Below are positions 1 to 11,012 of a stretch of 64,000 nt of DNA, one piece after another (within the stretch, counting starts at the first letter, position 1; every line of letters begins with the position of its first letter). The stretch covers positions 1,107,639-1,171,638 of the forward strand of contig NHNW01000006.1 of NCBI GenBank assembly GCA_002786025.1, given 5' to 3'. This DNA is from Zasmidium citrigriseum (lineage: Eukaryota; Ascomycota; Dothideomycetes; Mycosphaerellales; Mycosphaerellaceae). The notes beneath the pieces were generated by a model. That model had not been told where the DNA came from and did no database searches. It saw nothing but the letters and a program-made list of their open reading frames with translations. Both the position numbers and the translations under genes were made by a program.

Positions 1-2
1 GG

Positions 3-824
3 CGACAAAATGCAAAGTACCTCGCCGTCAGAAGTTCATATGTCACGGCTTCCGATATCGAGGCAGCCAAGAAGTTACGTGCTATTGGAAAACAGGGTGT
101 TGGCCTTGACAAGATTGACGTCGATGCTTGTCAGAAGGCTGGCATCGAAGTCTTCAACACACCTGGTGTGAATTCAAAAGCAGTCGCTGAGCTGGTTCTG
201 GCCTTAACGATGTCTGTTGCTCGAGAGGTTCCATCCATAAACATGCGCCAGCGTCAAGGCGAAGTCGTTCCGAAGGAGCAATGTTCCGGTCTGCTGCTGA
301 GCGGAAAGACCTTGGGGTTGATCGGCATGGGCAACATCAGCAGATGCGTCGCCGACATCTTCAGAGGTGCCTTCAATGCTCGCATCGTAGCGTACGACCC
401 GTTCGCGCCGGCAGATGCATGGAGTGACATTCCTCATGTCCGAGCCAAGACCATCACGGATGTCATCGAGCCGGCAGATGTTGTCTCGGTTCATGTGCCA
501 TTGACCAAAGACACCAAAGATCTTATCACCCTCGTCGAGATGGAGATGATGAAGCCCACTGCTATTCTCATCAACGCTGCCCGTGGCGGCATTGTTAACG
601 AGGAAGCTCTGGCCACCGCACTGGAGAAGGGCATGATCTGGGGCGCCGGAATCGACTGCCACGAACAAGAGCCTCCGACAAAGACCAGATACGAGCGACT
701 TTGGTCAAGTGCGAGAGTTGTATCGACACCGCACATTGGCGCTGCAACATCGCAAACACAGATGGAGACGGCCATAGCTGCGATAGAAAGCGTATACCGA
801 TTCGCACAAGATTCGAGCAAGTAA
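3..824 (+). CDS. D-isomer-specific 2-hydroxyacid dehydrogenase (phosphoglycerate dehydrogenase-like), 5' truncated
   Basis: The open frame enters from the left edge of the window and ends at TAA 822-824, so about 273 C-terminal residues are visible and the N-terminus lies outside. The Rossmann motif GLIGMGNI, the nucleotide-domain run VHVPLTKDTKDLI, the substrate-binding ILINAARGGIVNEEAL (catalytic Arg), GIDCHEQEPP (catalytic Glu) and TPHIGAATSQTQ (catalytic His) occur in the family order. The family oxidises D-2-hydroxyacids with NAD(P); 3-phosphoglycerate dehydrogenases belong here. There is no C-terminal ACT domain, so it is either a short PGDH-like enzyme or a glyoxylate/hydroxypyruvate reductase-like relative. 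I see no break in the visible part. Substrate cannot be told from sequence alone. Confidence 0.85.
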   Translation, partial: RQNAKYLAVRSSYVTASDIEAAKKLRAIGKQGVGLDKIDVDACQKAGIEVFNTPGVNSKAVAELVLALTMSVAREVPSINMRQRQGEVVPKEQCSGLLLSGKTLGLIGMGNISRCVADIFRGAFNARIVAYDPFAPADAWSDIPHVRAKTITDVIEPADVVSVHVPLTKDTKDLITLVEMEMMKPTAILINAARGGIVNEEALATALEKGMIWGAGIDCHEQEPPTKTRYERLWSSARVVSTPHIGAATSQTQMETAIAAIESVYRFAQDSSK

Positions 825-899
825 TGGAGCTGTGAAAGGCTCTTGTTGGTTTGGGTTGGATAGCCAGGATGACGAAGAGCTTGCAGATGCACTGTCCAT

Positions 900-3062
900 T
901 TAGCCAAATCCGTCAGAAATATCAGGCTGTACGTTCCATGAAGAAGGATCCAGTAAAGCGTCCGTCGAGAAGTCTCCGGTCGCGAATTGATTGACGTAGG
1001 CTTCCACGTCTGCGAACATTTGTCCTGGGGAGTATGTCCAGTCTGATGGCAGTGAGTCTGGGTATGCAAAGTCGTTCATATGTAGTGAGGTGTCGTGAGC
1101 ATTCCAGTAGTCCTGCGTGTCGATATTGAATAGGCCCTCAAGATTTGTGGACATCTGTGGGAGCGATATCTGGTCGCCGACGGCAGAAGCTTGTATGCTC
1201 TCGGGGTTCATTGAGGGCTCGCTCTGACTCTTCCACCCTGGAAAGGCTGTCTCGTAGATCAAGTCGAATACCGTGGCATAGGGGCGAGCATCAAGCATCT
1301 CTGTGGCCAGACCATGTAAAGTCTTGCTACAGGCTGCGAGCGTCCGCTTTGTCTCGGTTTTGTCAGACGCAGCCCCATGCCGTGCCGTGGAGGGACCGTT
1401 CGAAGTGAAGTATGCCAAGAACAAGCCGGCAGTCAGAAGTATTTGAAAGTAGTGCCTCGTGCAGTTGATCTGCCTTGCCCAGTACATCTCGGAGTACAGG
1501 GATATTACAGCTACGGCGCACTCGCTACACATGCGGCACAAATCCTTTGGTGGGCTTTTGTTGCTGGTGGAGGCTGCGTTGATCATGGCTCGAATCAGGA
1601 ATAATCTTTCTTTTTGGCAGAGGAACTCATACCACCGTGGACGGTGGTACAGAGATTGCGGTTCTGCCTGATCGAAGCAAGGCACCGAGTTGCGCCATGC
1701 ATCCAGCTCGTCAAGGAGCTCTTGGAATCTTCCATATAGGTCGCCCAGTCCGGCGAGCTGTTTGCTCGATAGTGGAATTCCTGTGGCTTTCTTGGCTCTG
1801 GTGAAGAACGTTGTGTGAATCCGAGATGTGATCTGCCGCAGTCTCACGAAGCAGTTGAACACAGCCATAGGCGAAGGTACGGATGTCGACGGTCGACTAT
1901 CCATGTCCAACGTGCCCATGAGTTTGGTCGCAACTTCGGCATCTGAGAGCTCCACGGGCAACGGAACCTGAATGTCTTCATCAGCAATGGCAAATGGTCT
2001 CCCCAGGATCATGGATGTATGTCGATCGAGAACATATGACTCCCAAAACACCCGCCGTCGCTTCTGCTCTTCGATCGCAGGAACTGGCTGCAAAGGTTTA
2101 AGCTGCAATTCCAGGCTGACACAGATTGACATGCAAACACGGCCAATCTCCCATGTGGATGCACCTGTACGTTGTCAGAAGTTGTTACAGAGCCAAGACT
2201 TCGAATTTTGGTTACCAGTGTGGAAGTAGACACCGAATCGAGCAAGTAGTAGCAGGCTTTGGGTAGCTTCTATGCCCGATAGAATGTTGATCCGGTCTGC
2301 CTGTGCCCGGGCCGTGAGAAAAAAGCCATAAGGATGTTCGTGAATATGACCGCGGCGCCGTAGAGGGACAGCCGACGTTGCGCATATCAGGTAGAAATTG
2401 AAGAGATCCTCGGCGGAGTTTTCGTCTTCGCTCTGATGGGAATAGACTCTCTCGAGGAGGGAAAGGACGTCCTGCTCCATCAGGAACGGCTTCTGTACGT
2501 GGGATTCATGTAGACTGCAAGCAATCAGTACACACACCCGAGCGAAATTTACACTCACTGACTATGTGGTGAACAAGAAGCGTGCGGTATCGATGGATGG
2601 GAGCGGAGCAGGAGCAACCCGTGGCTGTTGAATGCACGGACGAGCCAGGAGGTGTTTCAGCAACTGAGGCTGGAATCGTGGGTTGGAGAAGATCGTCTCA
2701 ATAACATTAATGCCGCTGCCCTCACCAATGTATGATTCGTTGGCTGCATGATGCGGCTCCTGGTTCAAGACTGGTAGTTCAGCTCGTGCTTCCGGTTCAG
2801 TGCCATTTTCGACAGCATTTCGAAGATCCGCCTCAAGCTTTTCCAAGTCCGCAATAGATCTATGAGCCCGTATCAGCCACAATCACCACACAGCGAGACA
2901 GGGGTCATACTGGCGGGAGTATTCTTCTCCTGTTGCTGGGTCCAAGAAGAGGCAATCAACATTCGATTTATCGCATGGCGAGCATCGCGGAACGGCTTTG
3001 TCGCATTTCTGCTTGCGCGTGCGGCATCGCCGGCATGCATGTAATTGATTTGGGTCGGCCAT
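900..3062 (-). CDS. Zn2Cys6 transcription factor with Fungal_trans domain
   Basis: Spliced gene of four exons on the minus strand: 3062-2911, 2859-2563, 2514-2216 and 2164-900, separated by introns of 51, 48 and 51 nt; the product is 670 aa. Exon 1 holds the binuclear zinc cluster CRRCRTRKQKC...CSPC...C directly after the start MADPNQ. The splice into YSRQSIADLEKLEADLR gives the usual linker and short coiled coil. Exon 4 carries the Fungal_trans core, seen in RRRVFWESYVLDRHTSMILG and GRPFAIADEDIQVPLP. It acts in the nucleus as a DNA-binding regulator. The ATG lies 822 bp from the divergent WSC-GH3 gene, so local regulation of that gene is possible but not shown. Intron 2 uses a non-ideal GTCAGT donor, chosen because the better GTGAGT next to it would leave an in-frame TAG. 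Confidence 0.85.
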
Positions 3063-3883
3063 TTTCAAGTCCCATCGTGATCAATGTCGCGTTAATGTTG
3101 AGGAGAGAATGGTCGACGCGACGTGGAGTTGAGGCAGAGCAAGCACTGACAGGGTTCTTAATCAAAATTTAGAGGATGTCAATCAAAACGTAGCGGCTTC
3201 GCCCGCGCGTTCCGTAGCGCCCAGCCACCTCTACTTCGACCTCACCTCATCCACGTCAACGTTGCTCTTCACAGCCCGCACCATCACTTGATTGAACCGC
3301 AGTAGCTGTCTTCCAGCGTCATACCGATTGCGACTTGCCTGACGAGCGTTGATATGAATTGATTGACCTTGTGGCCTTCTGCATTGGGTCCGTTCAATAC
3401 GCGCCGTGTTCTGCCAACCGAGACTGCCACAATATGAGACGGCAATGGCCTATATACCCGGCTCGGCTCAGCCCCACACTTCAAACTGTCGAGATGGATT
3501 GCTTGCGCCGTTCAGGAAACCGCAGATGCCTTCTTCGGTCAATATCAGATTCTGGATAGATCGTCGGATTGCAGCACTGTTCCTGTACATGCCCCGCCCC
3601 ACAAGCACGACCTCGTATTGCTCCTGCATACATGCGGATCACAATGATTTTGCCTAAATGCAAGATAGCCAACTTCAAGGGTGCCACGACATGGATCTAT
3701 ACGAAAGGTTTGTGGAGGCTCGTCATGTTCAAGTCGCCAGCATGACGGGATCGTTTGGTCACTGACCAGCAGCGGTTTTGAATTCAGCCTGTTTATGGTT
3801 GGGCCTGGGGATACTTAAGATGGATTAGACACGGGCTTTCAAGTCAACACACTTCCCTCGAAGCCACCGAGAACTCCTCCACG
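3063..3883. promoter_or_regulatory. Divergent intergenic promoter region between regulator and beta-xylosidase
   Basis: This 821-bp stretch separates two genes that point away from each other, so it must hold both promoters. I find no convincing coding exon in it. A CTGGGG hexamer at 3815-3820 fits the carbon-catabolite repressor consensus SYGGRG; one such site is weak evidence because it occurs often by chance. Confidence 0.4.
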
Positions 3884-6806
3884 ATGCTCTGGACTTGGGG
3901 TATTGCTCTTGGGCTGGAGCTGTTACTCGCAGCTCGTGCTAATGCGCAAACCTTCGTATGCTCCGGCTCGAATGGCACACAGTACAATGCCAGCACTTTG
4001 TATCTGGGTTGCTACACGGACAACACACCACGGACTCTGGATGGACCGATGACAAGCTCTTCACTTAACACTCCGCAGTCGTGTGCGAATCACTGCGGCA
4101 ACCTTGGATACAATTACAGTGGTGTGGAATACACAACGTGAGTCTGAACGTCGCTTGAGCCCACGATCAGGCAAGACTGATACATCCGGCCCAGACAATG
4201 TTTCTGTGGAACCGCCATTAACGCCGCGGCCAACAAGTCCGATGAGAGCGCTTGTTCGTCTGCCTGTCCTGGAGATTCTTCAAAGATGTGCGGTGCATCG
4301 TACTTGTTAGTCGAATGATCCCTCTACAGTTTGCGGTACTGACTGTCTCTCAGCATGAATCTGTATGAGATCAGTAACCCGAATCCTGATGCACCAATCC
4401 AGAAAGGCCGAACACCTGTCTGTTTGACAAGCCCATTCTGCTCTCAGAAGGCTTGTGACAAGTCTCTTTCCATATCCGATCGAGTGGCTGCACTTTTAGA
4501 AGTCCTCACATTGGATGAAAAGATTTCCAACGTTGTCAGTACCGCCGCTGGCGTCCCAAGAATTGGACTCCCTCCATACCAATGGTGGAACGAAGCACTA
4601 CATGGGGTTGCCGACAGTCCAGGCGTTGGATTCAGACAGCCCAATGGATCTGACTTTTCCTACGCGACCAGCTTCCCCAATCCCATCCTCATGGGCGCCG
4701 CCTTTGATGATGCCCTAATCCGTGAGGTAGCATCAGTCATTGGCAAGGAAGCGAGAGCGTTCGCCAACTATGAACAAGCTGGCTTGGACTTCTGGACACC
4801 CAACATCAACACGTTCTTGGATCCAAGATGGGGCCGAGGACTAGAAGTTGCCAGTGAAGATGTGTTTCACATGCAGAGCTATGTGATGCAGCTGATTCCA
4901 GGCCTTCAAGGTGGCATGACTGGAGATTCGAAACAGATCATTGCCACTTGCAAGCACTACGCCGTCTACGATGTGGAAACAAGAAGGACTTCACAGAACT
5001 ACAATCCAACCCAGCAGGAGTAAGTTTACTGTCATCAACATCTGTCACATCTGCTGATATTCTATCCTTATAGCCTGAGCGAGTACTATCTCCAGCCATT
5101 TAAGACTTGTGTGAGAGATGCCGGCGTCGGAAGTATCATGTACGGATCTCAACCATACTTTCTTGTCAATGCCATTGACATGCTTCCAGGTGTGCCTACA
5201 ACGCCATCGATGGCGTGCCGGCCTGTGCCAACGAATATCTGATGACAACTCTCCTTCGAGAGGACTATAGCTTCGATGAACCATACCACTACGTGGCGTC
5301 CGACTGCGACGCCGTCAGCGACATCTTTGAGAATCATGAATTCGTCGACAGCGCATCGGCTGCTTCAGCAGTCGCTCTCAATGCTGGGACTGACGTTGAC
5401 TGTGGAGACACCTACTTGAATCTCAACGAGTCGATTGCGAATAATTGGACGACTGAAGCCACTCTTGATAAGTCTTTGGCTCGATTGTACCAAGCACTTT
5501 TCACGGTGGGATACTTCGATGAGCAACCAGAATACGATGGCCTTTCGTGGAGCGATGTCAGTACTGGAAGCGCGCAGTCCCTTGCCTACCAAGCTGCTTG
5601 GGAAGGCATGACGCTCTTGAAGAATGACGGTCTTTTGCCGCTGGAATCCTCTTATGGGAGGGTTGCCCTGATCGGCCCATGGGCCAATGCAACCACTCAG
5701 ATGCAAGGCAACTATGAAGGAACGGCTCCATATCTCAAAAGCCCCTTGGAAGCCGCGCAAGCACACTTCGACGATGCTCAATACGCCATGGGCACGTACA
5801 TCGCATCTGAGAATACGACCGGCTTCTCCGAAGCCATCGCTGCAGCCGAGGAAGCCGACCTGATCATCTACATGGGCGGTATTGATCTCAGCGTAGAAGC
5901 CGAAAGTAACGATCGCGAGACCATCACCTGGCCGAGCAATCAGCTTGATCTGATTGAGCAATTGGCCCAGCTGGGTAAACCGCTTGCAGTTGTGCAATTT
6001 GGCGGTGGACAGGTGGATGATACTGCCCTGATGCAGAATGACAACGTCAATTCGATTTTGTGGGGCGGGTATCCTGGGCAGGATGGAGGGTATGCTGTGT
6101 TGGACATTCTCACGGGAAAGAAGGCACCCGCTGGACGCTTGACTACGACGCAGTATCCTGGTGATTATGGTGAGTCTTGCCTCTGACCAGTTTTTCAAAA
6201 TAATGGCTAACATCGTGCCTCACAGTCGACCAAGTCAGCCTCTTCGACCCAGACCTTCGCCCCGGACCTAACAATCCCGGCCGAACCTACAAGTGGTACA
6301 CCGGAGAGCCCGTGCTCCCCTTTGGATATGGACTTCACTACACGAACTTCACCCTGGAATGGGACACTACCACGGAAGACTCTTACGACATCGCTGAGCT
6401 TGTTGGCTCTTCGGTAAACAGTGTCTCTCCCTTCACCACCGTCAGTGCCAGCGTCAGCAACACAGGCGAACGAACATCCGACTACGTTGGCCTCCTCTTC
6501 CTCAACACATCCAACGCCGGACCTCAGCCATACCCCAACAAATGGCTCGCTTCCTACACCAGAGCTCATGACATCGCTCCAGGAGCTTCGGAGACTCTCG
6601 AGCTGCCTCTCAATTTGGGCGCTCTGGCTAGGGCCAATGAAGATGGTGATCTTGTGATTTACCCGGGCGATTATGAGATGATGCTGGACATTGAGCCACG
6701 GTTGAGATACGCATTTCAGTTAACAGGGTCGGAGACTGTGCTGGAAATGCTCCCGAGGCAGGCTGCGGAGTATAATTATACTGTACCGGTGCATCCAGCT
6801 CAGTGA
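3884..6806 (+). CDS. Secreted WSC-domain glycoside hydrolase family 3 beta-xylosidase
   Basis: Six exons (3884-4137, 4195-4305, 4354-5019, 5074-5139, 5190-6169, 6226-6806) give 885 aa; all five introns are 48-57 nt and keep the frame. Residues 1-22 are a signal peptide ending near ANAQ. A WSC domain follows (about residues 40-120: LGCYTDN, SCANHCGNLGY, CFCGTAIN, CPGDSSKMCGASY). The rest is a full GH3 enzyme: PYQWWNEALHGVA, the conserved DFWTPNINTFLDPRWGRGLE block, CAYNAIDGVPACAN, the nucleophile in YVASDCDAV (about Asp404), the VEAESNDRE loop, and the C-terminal fibronectin-III-like domain. Family members remove xylose from the non-reducing end of xylo-oligosaccharides outside the cell. WSC domains bind carbohydrate and may hold the enzyme at a wall. 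Arabinofuranosidase activity is an alternative within this GH3 clade. Confidence 0.88.
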
Positions 6807-7337
6807 GCAAGACGATAAAGCAGAGGGAAAGATATGTGCATGAAATGAGGGGCAGTACGAGTACGTTCGCTCAACGATCCACGATCGTTACTGAGGTCTT
6901 CCCGAATCAACAATCATTTCATTTCCCCAATGTTACCTCCACGTCCTCACCAAGCACATGCACCACCGCCTCACCCTGTGGCTGAGCACCGCCACATCAA
7001 GCACGAAATGACATCACGATCTCCTGAAAGTGAATGTCCCACCGATCAAGCAACATTGTGGGTGGTTCTCATGATGCCAAGTGAAGCCAAGTGACGTGAA
7101 ACAAGTTTCGAAGAAGTTCGATCGCTTGGCCATGATGTGGCAGGCGCTTTTTGATGGTGGCTGAGCGCCATTGCTCTTGCTGCTTTGTTCAACAGTGCAA
7201 GAAGAAGAAGAGTATAAGAAGTCGACATCCACCATTGCGACCACTGCATTTGCAAAAGACTGCAACAGTCGAGCGGAGACACAGTCAATCAAACCACAGC
7301 AGATCTACCTACCTGCTACGAGCAAGACCTCACCATC
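6807..7337. other. Intergenic, no gene seen
   Basis: Downstream region of the beta-xylosidase and upstream region of the small spliced gene at 7338. Only short frames without recognisable motifs are present. Confidence 0.5.
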
Positions 7338-7520
7338 ATGCCTTTGATCTGGACCAAGGTAGATCTTCACCGCCCACCTGCCACAAATCCTACTTGGTAC
7401 TGATCTCTTTCATAGAACTGGGGCGGCAGACACTTCGGCGGCGGCGTTCGCGCAGACAAGAGCGGCGTCCATCGCAACCCCTTCCGATGCTCCTTCTGCG
7501 GACTTTCGTGCTTCAAGTAG
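7338..7520 (+). CDS. Small spliced 41-aa cysteine-containing protein (hypothetical)
   Basis: Two exons, 7338-7358 and 7416-7520, flank a 57-nt intron with GTAGAT donor, a CTGAT branch point and a TTTCATAG acceptor. The product is 41 residues: it starts MPLIWTK, continues NWGGRHFGGGVRADKSGVHR and ends with a compact CSFCGLSCFK tail before TAG. The CxxCxxxC tail could bind a metal or form disulfides. There is no signal peptide. Support comes from the clean splice signals, the ATG in a C-rich context (ACCATCATGC) and the protein-like, non-repetitive composition. I do not recognise a family, and it is too short for standard gene callers. Without splicing the frame would stop after 21 codons. Confidence 0.45.
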
Positions 7521-8537
7521 ACTAGCAAGCTATCGCCAGCCGACCCCACGATCACCTCTGATGTTACAACGAGAGATACTAGAGCGGGGAGGACAGAAGG
7601 ATGGAGGACAGAAGGAGAGTGACGAGCATGAGCATGGAGTTTTGAGATACCATTATGAGCGAGTTGCTTTACGATGGGCATGAAGCAGATCAGCAGTGCA
7701 TGCTAGGTCTGCCTGAATGGTGAAGGATGATACCGTGCTATTGACAAACAGCACATGCTCTTTCAATGGAATGAGATACCCACAGATCCACAGTCATGTG
7801 GCTACGAGTCTCAACCCATCAGCGATGTCATTGAACGACTAGATGAGATACGTCCTTCGCTCTTCTCCAATGTCTCACGATGATCTACTGGTCCAGCCTA
7901 GTAGGCGGGCAGCAATTGCAGCAACAGGAAAAACACAAGTCATGTATCTGTACGCAGAGTCCATAGGGACCAGTCGAAGTGGCTTTCTTGGGCGCTCGCC
8001 AAGCGAGGCAAGTCCTCGACTGCATCTCCTCCCAGAAAGCGACACCAACGAAATAGAATGGCACTCTTTTGCGAGAACATGCCCGCTCAAGGCTCCAGGC
8101 ATGCAGATGATTCATATCAGCTCCTGATGAGAGGCGCCAATCGGTTTGATGAGCTTCCAAGCTGCTAGCACCAGATCCGTCCAAGATGAGAACAGATTCG
8201 GCCACCGCAATCCAAATTTCTGCCATCAGCATCTCAGGGATCCCCATCGTTTCGTACTCCTCTTAGCTTGAGATCAGGAGCAGCTGAAAAAGACACACTT
8301 CTGTCCTCTCGTATGCTGATGCAGTCATGTTAAGGTTGTCCCCGAAGGTGTGAGCCATTGGTTCAATTGGATCATCACCGAACGAACCCGAGCACCGCAC
8401 TTCTTCCAGAGAATTGAGACCTTGGCCTTCGACCATCTCATCTCCTCCTCGACGGCGAGATTTTGGTCTGGCCCGGCCATGGCCATACGCCGCACTGCAG
8501 GCTTACATCGACATTGCCACTCCGCTCGTCCGCCAAC
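7521..8537. other. Intergenic, no gene seen
   Basis: About 1 kb between the small gene and the membrane protein. Short frames on both strands (for example 7843-8127 and 7885-8247) show no family motif, no repeats and no splice-linked partners, so I leave it unassigned. Confidence 0.45.
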
Positions 8538-10328
8538 ATGACCAACACCACCAACTGCGGAATTCTGCTCGACAATGGCGCCATCACGAAGCCCGACCCG
8601 GACATCTCTGGTATCGGCGTTATTATCGCCTTCATCTTCAGCGCCTGCGTCACATTGGTAGCCACGCTGGGCGCCTACGTCTCTGGAATGGTCGACGAAG
8701 GTCTCCTACGCCCTGTGGACCGCCTCGTCCTACGCGTGCCCTCCCGTGCAGCAAAACACGTTGGAACTCACGTCGCTCTACGAAAAGCCATCCTCGCACT
8801 CAGCGATCAGCAAATCGTCACAGGAATTGCTATCCTGGCCTCTGGATTCAATGGACTACGACTAGGGACCATCTCAGTCTACCACTTCCACATTGTCATC
8901 TACCTCGCTTGGATGTCGAGCAGCGTCCATCTCTCCGCCCTCACCATCCTCCGGCCTTTTCTGCACTTCCACCAAGGCGTCATGGTCTGGCGCGTCATCG
9001 GCATGATGGTCCTCTTCGTGATGCTCATCATTGCGCTGGTGCCCACCGTTAGCAACGAATGGGGGGTTGTCACGACGCAGTTTGATGGCAATCGGCCGAT
9101 TCTCAACTTCCCACTCTCTATCTTTGGAGTGCCGGCGAATTGCTATTGGGGCAGACTTTGGGGAACTGGTGTGAATCCCGACTCGATCCTATCCTTCATA
9201 GTGCTCTTCATCAGCTACCTCTGGAAAATGGGCGGCATGTTCCAACCTTTCCGACGGAAGTTCTCTCGCTGGATACGATGCCCTATCGATCGACTACTCG
9301 AGAAGATGTTGCATGGGTGTGCGAAGGGTTACGAGAGAAATGGTGGGAAACTCTGGCTCTGGACGTTCCGAACATCACTAGCTATCTACCTTCCATTGGA
9401 GGCAGCTCTCGAAGTGATGGGCTCCTTCTCTGCTGCGCTCTGGCTCTCGGTCCTGGGCCTCATCTATGGCATCATGCAGATTCTCATCCCGCGCAATTAC
9501 ATGCTCTCAATCGATCCGAGTGTGGCCGAGTCGGAAAGCAACCTTGGATTCGGACAGCTGATGCCCCTTATCCTACTGGTACAACCGCTTGGTGCCGTGA
9601 CGGAGCATATTTGGCTGAAGAAAGAGTCCGACGAAGCACTATATACCGACTACGGCGGTGCAGATCCTTACAGTGCTACGCTCGGGCACTATCAAGAAGG
9701 CAGAAACCTGATCGGACTCCCCGATAAACCACTACTGCAGTACATGGCATCGTACGAACTGCCACCCTGGAAGGAGCAAGCTCCGCAGAGAATTCAGTTG
9801 AAAGCCTTGCTGTACACATCGAAGGTGTTCCACCTCATGGTTCTCATCACCCAAGCCGCCGTCGCAGGCACAGCTGGCGTAGTCTTCTGGGCCGACTACC
9901 TCACCATTGGCGTCGTTCCCGCCAGCAATTGGTACTACATTGCCTTCGGCGCTGCAGGATGGGCTGGCCTCTGCCCTCTTGCGACGCTCTGCATTGCACC
10001 GTGGAGTCGACTTGGCAAGTACTATAAGCGCGAAAGAAGGTCTTCTTCCACCGGCCGTCGACACAGTCGTCCGGCTCCGCCGAAGCTGCAGCTCAATACA
10101 TGTACTTTCTCGCAGGAGACTGGACCGGAGGAGAAGAGCGGTCTCTCGCCGAACAGAGTGGAGTTAGGGCCAACGATCACCGGCGAGGTGACGGAAGTGT
10201 GGTCATCAGAATGGAGAAGAGCGTCGGTGCAGCATCCGCCTAAGAGTCCGGTGTCGCCTTCGCAGCCTCCTAGATCGCCTGTCTCGCCTTCACATTCTTC
10301 GAGGCCACCCATATCTCCGTCCAAATAG
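8538..10328 (+). CDS. Polytopic membrane protein, fungal family of unknown function
   Basis: Intronless 596-aa protein. I place the start at ATG 8538 (MTNTTNCG) because the upstream part of the frame has no ATG. About ten hydrophobic segments are visible, e.g. GVIIAFIFSACVTLVATLGA, VIGMMVLFVMLIIALVP, SILSFIVLFISYLW, FSAALWLSVLGLIYGIMQIL, HLMVLITQAAVAGTAGVVFW and NWYYIAFGAAGWAGLCPLAT. The cytosolic-looking C-terminus is rich in Pro/Ser with an imperfect SPVSPSQPPRSPVSPSH repeat. This arrangement is common in ascomycete integral membrane proteins of unknown role. No transporter signature is evident, so I do not assign a function. Confidence 0.75.
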   Translation: MTNTTNCGILLDNGAITKPDPDISGIGVIIAFIFSACVTLVATLGAYVSGMVDEGLLRPVDRLVLRVPSRAAKHVGTHVALRKAILALSDQQIVTGIAILASGFNGLRLGTISVYHFHIVIYLAWMSSSVHLSALTILRPFLHFHQGVMVWRVIGMMVLFVMLIIALVPTVSNEWGVVTTQFDGNRPILNFPLSIFGVPANCYWGRLWGTGVNPDSILSFIVLFISYLWKMGGMFQPFRRKFSRWIRCPIDRLLEKMLHGCAKGYERNGGKLWLWTFRTSLAIYLPLEAALEVMGSFSAALWLSVLGLIYGIMQILIPRNYMLSIDPSVAESESNLGFGQLMPLILLVQPLGAVTEHIWLKKESDEALYTDYGGADPYSATLGHYQEGRNLIGLPDKPLLQYMASYELPPWKEQAPQRIQLKALLYTSKVFHLMVLITQAAVAGTAGVVFWADYLTIGVVPASNWYYIAFGAAGWAGLCPLATLCIAPWSRLGKYYKRERRSSSTGRRHSRPAPPKLQLNTCTFSQETGPEEKSGLSPNRVELGPTITGEVTEVWSSEWRRASVQHPPKSPVSPSQPPRSPVSPSHSSRPPISPSK

Positions 10329-10358
10329 AGCGCTCAAACGAAGCATTGAGTGACTCTT

Positions 10359-11012
10359 TCATTGTTCATTCCTCGCCACAAATTCATCAACCCCCCTCGC
10401 AGCCCTAACCTCCACACACTCCCACTCCCCCTCAACGCCCTCCCGCCTCCACTCCACAATCCCCACAATCATCCTCACAACTCCCGGCGGATTCCCCGTA
10501 TTCTCCATCGTCAGAGTAACCTCCCCCTTCGTCACACCCCTTGACAAGACTTTCAAGTCCGTGGAAACATCCTTCACCTCCAGCTTATACTCCGGACTGA
10601 TCGCCGTAAGCCAGCGATACTGAGCAATATAGTCCTCGCGGTTTAAGCGTCGAGGATTCTTCATGCAGACGGATCGCACGTCGGAGAGGAAGTGCTCGGA
10701 CATGTTGGACCAGGCTGGGGTTGTGAGGTCGAAATTTCGGGTGTTGATTGCGTTGATGTGGGCGATTGTTGAGGTTTCTAGGTGGTGGATTATGGAGAGC
10801 TGTTCGGGAGTTCGAGAGGGTTCTTCATTGGGCCGTTCTGAGAGAGGAATGTTGTGAGGGGAGTTGAAGAGGAGGTAGATGTCTTTGAGGCGGGATGAGG
10901 GGGCTTCTTGGGTACGGTTTTTGATGGGGTATAAAGGAGGATTGGGTACAGGAGAGTGTTCGTCTGAGGAGAGGGGTGGAGGGGGGATGTGGTCGGGGCA
11001 TTGGAGGAGCAT
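10359..11012 (-). CDS. NTF2/SnoaL-like protein
   Basis: Intronless 217-aa protein starting at ATG 11012. From about residue 70 it has the small alpha+beta fold pattern of NTF2-like proteins: a first helix IIHHLETSTIAHINAINTRN, then WSNMSEHFL, a middle helix, and alternating strands (KGEVTLTMENTG, VVRMIVGIVEWRR). It resembles the 56,844-57,338 protein in its first helix (HHLE...NTxNF...W) and overall length of the domain. Members include small cyclases, isomerases and ligand-binding proteins; no catalytic residues can be assigned. The first 65 residues are Pro/Ser-rich and may be disordered. The coding strand is C-rich in its first half and G-rich in its second half, with an abrupt change near 10,640. 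Confidence 0.6.
   Translation of the reverse strand: MLLQCPDHIPPPPLSSDEHSPVPNPPLYPIKNRTQEAPSSRLKDIYLLFNSPHNIPLSERPNEEPSRTPEQLSIIHHLETSTIAHINAINTRNFDLTTPAWSNMSEHFLSDVRSVCMKNPRRLNREDYIAQYRWLTAISPEYKLEVKDVSTDLKVLSRGVTKGEVTLTMENTGNPPGVVRMIVGIVEWRREGVEGEWECVEVRAARGVDEFVARNEQ

Noticed and set aside
5365..6213. Minus-strand frame opposite the GH3 catalytic domain
   Set aside because: The plus strand encodes a complete, spliced enzyme with catalytic motifs; the opposite frame has none.
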